Shown here: positions 1 to 6,768 of the stretch, one piece after another
How the letters are laid out: each line of letters opens with the position of its first letter
Position numbering within the stretch: the first letter of the stretch is position 1
From: DSOS01 sp035286585
GTDB taxonomy: Bacteria > Chloroflexota > Anaerolineae > Anaerolineales > UBA4823
Reading direction: 5' to 3'
NCBI GenBank assembly: GCA_035286585.1
Contig: DATEDC010000102.1
Span: 1-25,062, forward strand
DNA length: 25,062 bases
Notes under the pieces: generated by a model
Databases searched by the model: none
What the model was told of the DNA's origin: nothing
The model's input: only the letters and a program-made list of their open reading frames with translations
Made by a program: the position numbers and the translations under genes

Positions 1-15
1 CAGCGGCTTCAAAGG

Positions 16-504
16 TTATAAATTACCCTCCAGCCATACCTGTATGTCCTGGGCATGGTCCAGGTAATGCAGGTAAGTGTTGCCGGCGATGATGCGCCAG
101 GGCACCCAGTCGGTGGGCATGTCATTGAAGCGCGCCGGGTCGTGCAGCTCGGCGTCTTTGAGTCCCTCTAACAGGCCCAAAAGCCGGGTGTAGGTATGCC
201 GCGAATCGGACAATATATCGTTCAACGACCGGCTTTTATTTTGCAGGTAAATAGCCTGGTTGCGCTCGGCCTGGCTCAAGTTCCACAGCTCCGAGCCGAC
301 CAGCGCCCGCCTCTCGAGCATGCCTACCATCTCGTTTTCAAACCAGGCGATGTGGACGATTATGTCTTTGAGCGACCATTCCCCAGCCACACCGGGCTGA
401 TCGTAATCACGGGGTAGAAGGCCAACCATGAGCGCCTCCCAGGCTGCCCGGGCGGAGGAGATCAGCTCGACGAGTTCGGATATTGTAGCCGGCGCTTTTA
501 GCAT
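16..504 (-). CDS. DinB-like / DfsB-type four-helix-bundle protein
   Basis: A 162-residue protein of the DinB/YfiT/DfsB superfamily: four-helix-bundle proteins that often bind a metal through three histidines and, in some members, act as thiol-dependent transferases or small-molecule protection factors. The sequence shows the family core WSLKDIIVHIAWFENEM at about residues 43-59, with H51. A C-terminal helix carries H146 and H150 in YLHYLDHAQD, so the metal triad looks intact. The length is normal for the family. It is the last gene of a minus-strand series and follows a TfoX-domain gene by about 80 nt. No good Shine-Dalgarno precedes the ATG. The substrate cannot be told from sequence. The superfamily call is firm; any specific enzyme activity is not. 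Confidence 0.8.
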   Translation of the reverse strand: MLKAPATISELVELISSARAAWEALMVGLLPRDYDQPGVAGEWSLKDIIVHIAWFENEMVGMLERRALVGSELWNLSQAERNQAIYLQNKSRSLNDILSDSRHTYTRLLGLLEGLKDAELHDPARFNDMPTDWVPWRIIAGNTYLHYLDHAQDIQVWLEGNL

Positions 505-584
505 TGCGCTACCGCTTATTTGGAATTACCGCCAGGTCGAGCGGATAGAAATAACCCGATAGGATTAACCGCCAGCTTGTCAGC

Positions 585-914
585 TCACTTGATCGGCAAG
601 GAAGCCGCGTAGGCAATGCCTTTCTCCACCCAAAGACGCAGGTCGGAGTCGCTGGCGATGCCGCCCGGCCCCACCAGCACCCAGCCGATACTCGGTTTGC
701 CGGTCAGGTCGAAGACGCGCACGTGTGGTCGCGCCAGCGCGGCTTCGTGGCCGTCCGGGCCAACCCGCACCATCAGGTCGTCGCCGCTCACGCCGCAGGC
801 CATGTTGCCATTGAGCATGAAGGCGATCCCGCCGAACATTTTCTTTTCCGTAAGACCCGTTTTGCCTGCCAGAAGCTCGCGGATGCGCTCGGCCAGTTCT
901 GTATTATATGCCAT
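585..914 (-). CDS. TfoX/Sxy N-terminal-domain protein
   Basis: A 109-residue protein consisting only of the TfoX N-terminal domain. The family core KKMFGGIAFMLNGNMACGV lies at about residues 24-42, followed by DDLMVRVGPDG and a C-terminal helix LRLWVEKGIAYAASLP. Full-length TfoX/Sxy regulators of natural competence also have a C-terminal helix-hairpin-helix domain, which is absent here. Stand-alone N-terminal-domain proteins of this size are widespread and mostly uncharacterised, so a competence role should not be assumed. The start is supported by GAGGAGG placed 9 nt before the ATG. It lies between a small membrane-protein gene (58 nt upstream) and a DinB-like gene on the same strand. Confidence 0.85.
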   Translation of the reverse strand: MAYNTELAERIRELLAGKTGLTEKKMFGGIAFMLNGNMACGVSGDDLMVRVGPDGHEAALARPHVRVFDLTGKPSIGWVLVGPGGIASDSDLRLWVEKGIAYAASLPIK

Positions 915-972
915 ATCGCAATGCCTCCTCGTATGATATGAGCCACAAGTTGCTAAAGCCCGAAGTCCTCAC

Positions 973-1407
973 TCACTGACTGTGCAGGTGCAGGAGCAGA
1001 TCGATTTTGGCGCTTTCAGCTGCATCGACAAATTCCGTGATCGCCTCCCGAGACAGGCCTGCGACGTCGGCAACGATCGCCCCGCCAGCCGAGGCAAGCC
1101 GCAGCACCTGGCGCCGGCTGGCGTAGTAAGTGTATAGGCACATGGCAGCCAGGATCAGGCCGAGGAGGAGGTACACCCCGCCATAGGTAGCCAGGATCAG
1201 GCCGAGCAGGAAATAAAACACACCCAGGTAGAGCCAGAAGGGATGGCTGATCCGGCGCAGCTCGCAGGATCGCAGCGCTTCGAGGGTGAGGCTGGTCAGG
1301 CGGGGCTCTCCCTTCTGGCGGTAAGCGTGCCTCAGCCTGTGAGTGGTCAGGATCAATTCTTTATTATCCGATTCCATCAGGATTTTCTCATTCGGGATCA
1401 GGTTCAT
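973..1407 (-). CDS. small two-helix membrane protein of unknown function
   Basis: A 144-residue protein that I do not recognise with certainty. I chose the internal ATG at 1407 because AAGGAGGT stands 5 nt upstream. The longer open frame to 1542 would overlap the end of ftsY and has no such signal. The first ~50 residues (IPNEKILMESDNKELILTTH) resemble the start of bacterial PH-like membrane proteins, which read 'glE..L......i.LTt.Rl'. Residues ~55-95 form two close hydrophobic helices rich in Leu, Gly and Tyr. The C-terminal ~45 residues look soluble and end in LLLHLHSQ. A bPH-like domain with a transmembrane hairpin is the most likely reading, but this is inference. It may be co-transcribed with ftsY, which ends 58 nt upstream. 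Confidence 0.7.
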   Translation of the reverse strand: MNLIPNEKILMESDNKELILTTHRLRHAYRQKGEPRLTSLTLEALRSCELRRISHPFWLYLGVFYFLLGLILATYGGVYLLLGLILAAMCLYTYYASRRQVLRLASAGGAIVADVAGLSREAITEFVDAAESAKIDLLLHLHSQ

Positions 1408-1465
1408 GTGCAACCTCCTTTGTCTTTCCAGGCGCGAAATTGGATTTCTAAGCCAGTCGGTTGGT

Positions 1466-2383
1466 TTAACCTGGCTGACCTTGCAGAATACCCTCCACGA
1501 AGGCCTCAGGGTTGAAAGGCTCCAGGTCGGCGGGTTTTTCACCCAAACCGGCGAACAGGATGGGCAGGCCGAGCTCCTTTTGAATGGCGAAAGCCATCCC
1601 GCCGCGGGCGGAGGAATCCAGCTTGGCCAGGATCACGCCGCTGACCTGGACGGCCTCCTTGAAGGCGCGGGCTTGCTGCAGTGCGTTTTGACCGGTGGTG
1701 GCGTCCATCACCAGCCAGACGTGATGAGGCGCTCCGGGCAGAGCTTTGCCTACCACGCGATGGACTTTTTTGAGCTCTTCCATCAGGTTGAAGCGGGTGT
1801 GCAGCCGCCCGGCGGTGTCGACGATGACCACGTCGAAGCCGCGCGAGATGCCGGATTGGACCGTGTCGTAGGCGACAGCGCCGGCGTCGCCGCCCATCTG
1901 CCCCGAGATCACGGGCAGATCGAGGCGCGCAGCCCAGGTCTCGAGCTGGTCCACTGCGGCAGCCCGGAAAGTATCGGCAGCACCGAGTAGGACGCGCTGG
2001 CCCTGTTCTTTGAAAAGCCAACCCAGCTTGGCGATTGTGGTGGTTTTGCCGGAGCCATTAACACCGACGACCAGGATTACCGTGGGCCGGGCCGGGAATT
2101 CAACCGCAGGAGGGGAGTCCAGGCGCAGGCGCAGCTCCTCTCGGAAGGCGCGGCGCAATTCGTCGGCCCGGATGAGACCCTCCTCGCTCTCGCGCCGCCA
2201 AAGCGCCTCCAGTATCTCCTCGCTGGTTTCCACCCCCAGGTCGGCCTGGATCATCAAGGCTTCCAGGTCTTCGAAGGTTTCATCGTTGATCTCGCTCGCC
2301 CCGAACAGGGAAGCAATCTGCCCGAAGGTCGCTTTACTGGTCTTCGCCAGCCCTTGTTTCCACTTGTTAAGAAGATTTGCCAT
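1466..2383 (-). CDS. ftsY: signal recognition particle receptor FtsY
   Basis: A 305-residue SRP-type GTPase that receives SRP-ribosome complexes at the inner membrane and hands them to SecYEG. The N domain covers ~1-90 and the G domain ~100-305. Visible motifs are the P-loop GVNGSGKTTTIAKL (107-120), DTFRAAA (137-143), DTAGR (189-193), the guanine-specificity motif as AKLD (253-256, usually TKLD) followed by SSARGG, and the closing GLGEKPADLEPF (279-290). It lacks the long acidic A domain of E. coli FtsY, as is usual outside proteobacteria. The start ATG has no Shine-Dalgarno but sits 7 nt after a perfect TATAAT, so the mRNA may be leaderless. In many bacteria ftsY follows smc; here it is apart and on the opposite strand. 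Confidence 0.96.
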   Translation of the reverse strand: MANLLNKWKQGLAKTSKATFGQIASLFGASEINDETFEDLEALMIQADLGVETSEEILEALWRRESEEGLIRADELRRAFREELRLRLDSPPAVEFPARPTVILVVGVNGSGKTTTIAKLGWLFKEQGQRVLLGAADTFRAAAVDQLETWAARLDLPVISGQMGGDAGAVAYDTVQSGISRGFDVVIVDTAGRLHTRFNLMEELKKVHRVVGKALPGAPHHVWLVMDATTGQNALQQARAFKEAVQVSGVILAKLDSSARGGMAFAIQKELGLPILFAGLGEKPADLEPFNPEAFVEGILQGQPG

Positions 2384-2390
2384 GGGCGCG

Positions 2391-2396
2391 ATTATA
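2391..2396 (-). promoter_or_regulatory. -10 box TATAAT of ftsY, leaderless-type spacing
   Basis: On the minus strand a perfect TATAAT ends 7 nt before the ftsY ATG (2383). Transcription from it would start at or next to the A of the start codon. No Shine-Dalgarno is present and no clear -35 is seen. Inference from spacing only. Confidence 0.55.
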
Positions 2397-2458
2397 ACGA
2401 AGAAAGCAGGATTTTGGAGCCGCCCAGACTCGACCGGGTGGACCGGGTTTTCGATATT

Positions 2459-2920
2459 TCACGGCTGATCTGTTATGACCCAGTGATAAGCCTGAGCCCT
2501 GGCAATCAGGCTGCCAGATGGGGTGCGTACCTCCGCGCTGAATTTCAGGTATTGACCCTCTGCACCTAAATACCTGCCCTCCACCAGGATATATCCCAGG
2601 TCCGGCGTTACAGCCTGGCTGTATTTCATCTCCAGCCGCCGGGTTACGTTAGGGGGCGCCACCAGCATGCTCAGCGGCCCGAGGGTGTTATCTACGGCGG
2701 CAGCAAGGATGCCTCCCTGCAGCGAACCATAAGGATTGAGATACTCGTTCAGGACCGGGAAGCGGATCCTCAGCAGGCCAGCTTGCGGCTCGTAGGCCAG
2801 GAATTCGCCACGCAGCGTCTGAAAGACTGGGGGCGGGATCAGGTAGTCGCCAAGCTGGTCGCCCAGCCTCTGGCGAAGGATCTCAAAAAGCGAGGCTTCA
2901 GGTTTATCCGGGTTGTTCAT
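2459..2920 (-). CDS. PaaI-type hotdog-fold thioesterase
   Basis: A protein of about 153 residues with the hotdog thioesterase fold; such enzymes hydrolyse acyl-CoA or related thioesters. The key segment is NPYGSLQGGILAAAVDNTLG, corresponding to the family pattern N..G..(H/Q)GG......D...G. Gln takes the place of the more common His, and the catalytic-type Asp is present. The later strands LEMKYSQAVTP and YLKFSAEVRTPSGSLIARAQA complete the fold. The start is uncertain. The open frame extends to an ATG at 2965, but that would overlap the decayed DUF1801 gene, and neither ATG has a Shine-Dalgarno. I prefer 2920, just before the conserved part. It lies 75 nt upstream of ftsY on the same strand. 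The natural substrate is unknown. Confidence 0.82.
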   Translation of the reverse strand: MNNPDKPEASLFEILRQRLGDQLGDYLIPPPVFQTLRGEFLAYEPQAGLLRIRFPVLNEYLNPYGSLQGGILAAAVDNTLGPLSMLVAPPNVTRRLEMKYSQAVTPDLGYILVEGRYLGAEGQYLKFSAEVRTPSGSLIARAQAYHWVITDQP

Positions 2921-2939
2921 AAACGTTACGGGGTATGGG

Positions 2940-3239
2940 TCATCTATTGTTAGTCCTGGCGACATGATTCGCTGAAAGCCGCACCAGCTCGCGAAGCGTT
3001 TGCAGGTCGATATCCTCGATTTTCTTGATATATAAACAAGATTTGCCTGTTGTGTACTTGCCTAACTTGCCCAGCAAGGATTCGTACTGGTCGAAGCCGG
3101 CCATGATGTACAGCGTAAGGTTTTGCACCCGCGGTGAGAATCCGGTCAAGAACATGTCGCCTTCGCGGCCGCTGGCATACTTTTAATGATAGCTGCCAAA
3201 GCCGATGATGCTGTCACCCCACATAACTGGCTCCTCTTT
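2940..3239 (-). pseudogene. decayed DUF1801 (YdhG-like) gene
   Basis: A remnant of a DUF1801-family protein (normally ~130-145 residues). From 3239 leftward the frame reads KEEPVMWGDSIIGFGSYH, then a TAA stop at 3185-3183, then KYASGREGDMFLTGFSPR and on through LTLYIMAGFDQYESLLGKLG and TGKSCLYIKKIEDIDL to a stop at 2940. In the family the residue at the stop is Tyr (GSYHYKY), so a single base change from TAC/TAT to TAA explains it. The N-terminal ~45 family residues are missing: upstream of about 3240 the DNA encodes the end of the methyltransferase in another frame. The piece after the stop could be translated from the ATG at 3155 (71 residues), but it would lack half the domain. Truncation plus nonsense mutation indicates a pseudogene. 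Confidence 0.82.
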
Positions 3240-3858
3240 TACCCAGATTGGGAATCCAGGCTGGCACGCGTTTTTTATAAGCCTGCCAGTCTTCGCCGAA
3301 GGCCTGAGCGAGCAACCTCTCCTCGCGCCGTGCTCGAAATATGATGCCTAACGAAATCGGGGCAAAGATCAGCATCGCCCAGGTGCGGAAAATCAGCAGG
3401 GCACCCGCCGCAGCCAGGATGACTCCCAGGTACATCGGGTGGCGAACATAGCGGAACGGTCCTGTTTGGACGAGCTCGTGATCGGCGTACAGCGAGGCAG
3501 CGAACCCGGAGGATAACCCGAAATTTGCGCCTAATGTTTTATAGCCCCACAGGTACAGGCTAACGGCAGGGAAGTAAAGCAAGGCTCCGCCGAGGAGCGC
3601 TGCCGTATACCAGTATGGGGTGAGGGATATGGGAAGCGGTTTCCAGAGCAGCACACCCGCAGAGAGAAAAAGCACTGTCATCACCAGCATAAAAGGCCAG
3701 CGCACTGCAGCAGTCAGTCTGCCCGAGGTGCTCCCCCTTGCACGCCGATCCAAACGGCGAAAGCCGATCAGTGGAATCAGCAGGACCGCGACCCCTGCGA
3801 GGGCGGCGAGCCGGCTGATCCATGTTTGCAATGCGTTCAAGAAAGCGGAGAATACCAT
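3214..3858 (-). CDS. isoprenylcysteine carboxyl methyltransferase-family membrane protein
   Basis: A 214-residue integral membrane protein of the ICMT/PEMT-like family, SAM-dependent methyltransferases acting on lipidic or membrane-embedded substrates. About four to five hydrophobic helices are visible (roughly 15-33, 54-73, 82-105, 145-175). The SAM-binding signature is LVQTGPFRYVRHPMYLGVIL (~128-147), followed by RAREE-type residues seen as ARREERLLAQAFGEDWQAYK near the C-terminus, both typical of the family. The bacterial substrates are usually unknown. The last ~9 residues overlap the remnant of a DUF1801 gene in another frame, so the C-terminus may have been altered by the same deletion. 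A TTGACC-16-TAGACA pair ends 6 nt before the ATG. Confidence 0.87.
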   Translation of the reverse strand: MVFSAFLNALQTWISRLAALAGVAVLLIPLIGFRRLDRRARGSTSGRLTAAVRWPFMLVMTVLFLSAGVLLWKPLPISLTPYWYTAALLGGALLYFPAVSLYLWGYKTLGANFGLSSGFAASLYADHELVQTGPFRYVRHPMYLGVILAAAGALLIFRTWAMLIFAPISLGIIFRARREERLLAQAFGEDWQAYKKRVPAWIPNLGKRGASYVG

Positions 3859-3864
3859 AGAGGA

Positions 3865-3892
3865 TGTCTAAACCAAAAATTGGCCGGGTCAA
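3865..3892 (-). promoter_or_regulatory. candidate promoter of the ICMT-like gene
   Basis: On the minus strand TTGACC (3892-3887), a 16-nt spacer and TAGACA (3870-3865) are followed by 6 nt and the ATG at 3858. If used, the transcript would be leaderless, as proposed for ftsY and moaC. The -10 is imperfect, so confidence is modest. Confidence 0.4.
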
Positions 3893-3914
3893 GCGATTCT
3901 GTGCAAATAGTCTG

Positions 3915-5420
3915 TTATAGTCCTGTTCGCAGATCCGCTGTCAGCAAAAACCGCGGCGCTTGGCGCATCCGGGTAATCTGTTCGAAAGCGTATGCCAGGC
4001 GTAGCAGGGTGGGCTCGGAGTAGGCAGCGCCGATGAACGAAATGCCCACCGGCAGCCCGTACAGATAACCGGCGGGCACGGTGATGTTCGGGTAGCCCGC
4101 CACTGCGGCGGGGGAAGAGCTGCCGCCGCCGTAGTGATCGCCATTGACATAATCGATCAACCAGGCTGGTCTGCCTGTCGGGGCGACGATGGCGTCCAGC
4201 CGGTGCGTTTGCAGCGTGAAGTCGATGCCTTCATCGCGCGCCAGGCGATGATTGGTCTCCAGGGCTTTGAGATAGGCTTCGTCGGTCAGTGGACCCTTTT
4301 CCTGGGCTTTGAGCATGCGCTCCTGCCCGAAGTACGGCATTACTCGCTCCCTGTTGGCTTCGTTGAAAGCGATCACTTCCTCCAGTGAATGGACCTGCGC
4401 CCCCGGACCCAAGGCGCCCAAATAAGCGTTCAGGTCGGCTTTGAACTCGTAAAAGAGAACCTCTAGCTCGGTGTCGTCAGCTTTATCTTTGGTCTCGATG
4501 TCCGCCGGATCGACCAGCTCTGCGCCGCCTGATTTGAGCGCTTCCAGGCAGGTTTCCATAATTTGATCCACCCGAGGATGGAAATCGAAGAAGTTTCGCG
4601 CCACGCCGATGCGGGCGCCCTGCAAGCCGTCTGCCTTGAGAAATTGCGTATAGTCGACATACGATTTTCCCTGGCTTGACTCCGTCGCCGGGTCACGCGG
4701 GTCAATACCGGTCATGGCGCCCAACAGAATCGCAGCGTCGCTCACCGTGCGGGCAATCGGCCCGGCGGTATCCTGCGAATGCGAGATCGGAATCACGCCC
4801 GAGCGGCTGACCAGCCCCAATGTCGGCTTGATCCCTACCACCCCGTTGGCGTGAGAGGGGCAGACGATGGAGCCGTCCGTCTCGGTGCCCACTGCGGCAG
4901 CGCACAGGTCAGCGGCAACTGCTACCGCCGAGCCTGAGCTGGAGCCGCACGGGTTGCGGTCCAGGGCGTAAGGGTTCAGGGTCTGCCCGCCGCGACTGCT
5001 CCAGCCGGAGACCGAGCGGGTGGAGCGAAAGTTGGCCCATTCGCTCAGGTTGGCCTTGGCCAGGATGACAACCCCGGCCTGGCGCAGGCGGGAAACCAGG
5101 AAGGCATCCTGAGCGGCGATGTGACCTTCCAGAGCCAGCGATCCGGAGGTGGTGGTCATGCGGTCGGCGGTGTCGATATTGTCCTTCAGAACGATGGGAA
5201 CGCCGTGCAGCGGGCTGCGGCTCTGACCGGCGAGGCGCTCCTGGTCGAGCCCGGCGGCGATTTCCTGGGCTTCCGGATTGAGCTCGATGATCGCGTTCAG
5301 CCGCGGACCATCTCGATCCAGGCTGTGGATGCGCTCCAGGTATCGCTCAACGAGCTGGCGGCTGGATAACCCCCCTGCCTGCATGAGCGCCTGCATCTCG
5401 CTGATGGTTAACGTATCCAT
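3915..5420 (-). CDS. amidase-signature family hydrolase
   Basis: A 501-residue amidase of the amidase-signature family, which hydrolyses C-N bonds of amides. The Lys-cisSer-Ser triad can be placed: K79 in VLKDNIDT, S160 in the PCGSSSGSA glycine/serine loop, and nucleophile S184 in GTETDGSIVCPS; the 24-residue spacing S160-S184 matches known members. C-terminal blocks (APTGRPAW, GYPNITVPAGYLYGLPVGISFIG) are also typical. No gatB or gatC is nearby, and the sequence resembles stand-alone amidases more than GatA, so a tRNA-amidation role is unlikely. AGGAGG lies 5 nt before the ATG, and a TATAAT on the minus strand lies ~36 nt upstream. It diverges from moaC with only 65 nt between start codons. 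The substrate is unknown. Confidence 0.92.
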   Translation of the reverse strand: MDTLTISEMQALMQAGGLSSRQLVERYLERIHSLDRDGPRLNAIIELNPEAQEIAAGLDQERLAGQSRSPLHGVPIVLKDNIDTADRMTTTSGSLALEGHIAAQDAFLVSRLRQAGVVILAKANLSEWANFRSTRSVSGWSSRGGQTLNPYALDRNPCGSSSGSAVAVAADLCAAAVGTETDGSIVCPSHANGVVGIKPTLGLVSRSGVIPISHSQDTAGPIARTVSDAAILLGAMTGIDPRDPATESSQGKSYVDYTQFLKADGLQGARIGVARNFFDFHPRVDQIMETCLEALKSGGAELVDPADIETKDKADDTELEVLFYEFKADLNAYLGALGPGAQVHSLEEVIAFNEANRERVMPYFGQERMLKAQEKGPLTDEAYLKALETNHRLARDEGIDFTLQTHRLDAIVAPTGRPAWLIDYVNGDHYGGGSSSPAAVAGYPNITVPAGYLYGLPVGISFIGAAYSEPTLLRLAYAFEQITRMRQAPRFLLTADLRTGL

Positions 5421-5455
5421 GCTCGCCTCCTGCTCGAAAATGACTGCTGGCTAGA

Positions 5456-5461
5456 ATTATA
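5456..5461 (-). promoter_or_regulatory. -10 box of the amidase gene
   Basis: On the minus strand a perfect TATAAT gives a predicted leader of about 28 nt that contains AGGAGG ahead of the amidase ATG at 5420. No convincing -35 is seen. It lies only 12 nt from the moaC -10 on the other strand. Confidence 0.55.
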
Positions 5462-5473
5462 CCGGGGATAGGA

Positions 5474-5479
5474 TATAAT
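5474..5479 (+). promoter_or_regulatory. -10 box of moaC, leaderless-type spacing
   Basis: A perfect TATAAT ends 6 nt before the moaC ATG at 5486, which places the expected transcription start at the start codon. There is no Shine-Dalgarno. The -35 region (around 5451-5456) is poor and overlaps the divergent amidase -10. Confidence 0.55.
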
Positions 5480-5485
5480 TCCCGC

Positions 5486-5965
5486 ATGTCTTCCAAGCTC
5501 TCGCACCTCGATGAAAGCGGACGCGCCCGCATGGTAGATGTAGGCGCGAAACCAGATACTGACCGCTTGGCGGTGGCTAAAGGTTCAGTGGTGATGCGCC
5601 CGGAAACGTTGGCTTTGATCCGCGAAGGCACAATAAAGAAAGGCGATGTGCTCAGCGTAGCCCAGCTTGCCGGGGTGATGGCCGCCAAGCGCACGGCTGA
5701 GTTGATCCCTCTCTGCCACCCTCTGCCGCTCACCCAGATCACGGTTGACCTGGAGCTGGATGACGAACTGCCCGGCGTGCAGATCACCGCCACCGTGCGC
5801 ACGGTGGGCAAAACTGGGGTCGAGATGGAAGCGCTGACCGCTGTCAGTGTGGCGGCTCTAACGGTATACGACATGGCTAAAGCTGCCGAAAAGACCATGC
5901 GCATCCAGGACATCCGCCTGGTGGAAAAGCGCGGCGGGCGCAGCGGCGACGTTCTCAACGTGTGA
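5486..5965 (+). CDS. moaC: cyclic pyranopterin monophosphate synthase MoaC
   Basis: A 159-residue MoaC. It converts 3',8-cyclo-7,8-dihydro-GTP, the MoaA product, into cyclic pyranopterin monophosphate, the first pterin intermediate of molybdenum cofactor. Family marks are GTIKKGDVLSVAQLAGVMAAK (K52 is the likely counterpart of a catalytic Lys), IPLCHPLPLT (75-84), GKTGVEMEALTAVSVAALT, and YDMAKAAEK with D129 and K132, the second catalytic pair. The length equals the family norm and no key residue is missing. The ATG has no Shine-Dalgarno but follows TATAAT by 6 nt. Its stop lies 4 nt before the MoaD-MoaE fusion, so the two form an operon. MoaA, MoeA and MoeB are not in the window. Confidence 0.97.
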   Translation: MSSKLSHLDESGRARMVDVGAKPDTDRLAVAKGSVVMRPETLALIREGTIKKGDVLSVAQLAGVMAAKRTAELIPLCHPLPLTQITVDLELDDELPGVQITATVRTVGKTGVEMEALTAVSVAALTVYDMAKAAEKTMRIQDIRLVEKRGGRSGDVLNV

Positions 5966-5969
5966 AAGC

Positions 5970-6695
5970 ATGGAAATCAAGGTGCTTTTCTTCGCCAGCC
6001 TGAAAAACCTGGCCGGGAATTCCGAGGCGTATGTGGAAATCCCGGAGGCATATCGGGTTGGCGATCTCAAGGTTTTACTTGGGCAGCGCTATCCGCAACT
6101 GGCGCCGGCTCTTGGTAGCGCGCTGGTGGCGGTGAACATGGAATTTGCCTTCGACGAGGATCTGATCCCAGTGGGGGCAGAGGTGGCGCTCTTCCCTCCA
6201 GTCAGCGGCGGCTCTGGCGATACCAACGAGAGCTCGGCAGGTAAGCCTACAATTTTCAGCATCACAGATCAGGAGCTGGACCTGGACGAGCTGCTCGCCA
6301 GCATTACCCTGCCGACCACCGGCGCGGCCTGCCTGTTCACCGGTATGGTGCGGGCTGAGACCCGGCGGGGTGAGCCACGCCAGACCGTTTACCTGGAATA
6401 CGAGGCTTACAAGCCGATGGCGGAGGCCAAGATGCGCCAGGTGGCTGAGGAGATCCGCCTGCGCTGGCTGGAGGTGGAGGGCATCGCCATCGTGCAGCGC
6501 ATAGGCCTGCTGCATCCGGGCACGCCCACGGTGCTGATCGCCTGCACTGCGGCGCACCGCGACACTGGCGTGTTCGAAGCGGCGCGCTATGGCATCGATC
6601 GCTTGAAGGAAATCGTACCGGTGTGGAAGAAGGAGGTCGGTCCGCAGGGCGAGATTTGGGTGGAGGGTAAATACCTTCCCGGCAAGGAGGATTAA
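5970..6695 (+). CDS. fused molybdopterin synthase, MoaD small subunit + MoaE large subunit
   Basis: A 241-residue fusion of both molybdopterin synthase subunits, which add two sulfurs to cyclic pyranopterin monophosphate. Residues ~1-81 are MoaD (beta-grasp fold) ending in the classic FPPVSGG (G80-G81). After a ~12-residue Ser/Gly-rich linker, residues ~94-241 are MoaE, with TGAACLFTGMVR, YLEYEAYKPMA, RIGLLHPG, CTAAHRDTGVFEA and VWKKEVGPQGEIWVEG (K220/K221 lie in the active-site lysine region). Free MoaD works through a C-terminal Gly-Gly thiocarboxylate, so an internal Gly-Gly implies cleavage after G81, as reported for the mycobacterial fusion MoaX. It starts 4 nt after the moaC stop. The call is firm; the cleavage is inferred. 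Confidence 0.95.
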   Translation: MEIKVLFFASLKNLAGNSEAYVEIPEAYRVGDLKVLLGQRYPQLAPALGSALVAVNMEFAFDEDLIPVGAEVALFPPVSGGSGDTNESSAGKPTIFSITDQELDLDELLASITLPTTGAACLFTGMVRAETRRGEPRQTVYLEYEAYKPMAEAKMRQVAEEIRLRWLEVEGIAIVQRIGLLHPGTPTVLIACTAAHRDTGVFEAARYGIDRLKEIVPVWKKEVGPQGEIWVEGKYLPGKED

Positions 6696-6699
6696 GAGC

Positions 6700-6756
6700 T
6701 TAACGCAAGGTCGCAAAGAAGCATCGCGTCTTTGCAACTTTGCGGCTTTGTGTTAA
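6700..6756 (+). repeat. imperfect inverted repeat with CGCAAAG-type units
   Basis: The 19-nt arms at 6700-6718 and 6738-6756 (left arm TTAACGCAAGGTCGCAAAG) pair with four mismatches or G-U pairs around a 19-nt loop. The loop holds a further CTTTGC that could compete for pairing. It fills the gap between the moaD-moaE fusion and the next gene. The motif recalls CGCAAAG-type intergenic palindromes seen in many bacterial genomes. No T run follows, so a simple terminator is unlikely. Confidence 0.6.
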
Positions 6757-6768
6757 AAATCCCAAACC

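Noticed and set aside
1451..1475. Hairpin AGCCAG...CTGGCT at the ftsY 3' end
   Set aside because: Short stem overlapping the stop codon and with no T run on the minus strand; too weak to call a terminator.
3915..5420. GatA (glutamyl-tRNA amidotransferase subunit)
   Set aside because: The amidase triad is present, but gatB/gatC are absent nearby and the sequence around GTETDGSIVCPS and the C-terminal blocks looks like stand-alone amidases.
5347..5958. 203-codon antisense frame across moaC
   Set aside because: moaC is unmistakable on the other strand; the antisense product is Ser/Arg/Thr-rich with no domain, a typical shadow frame.
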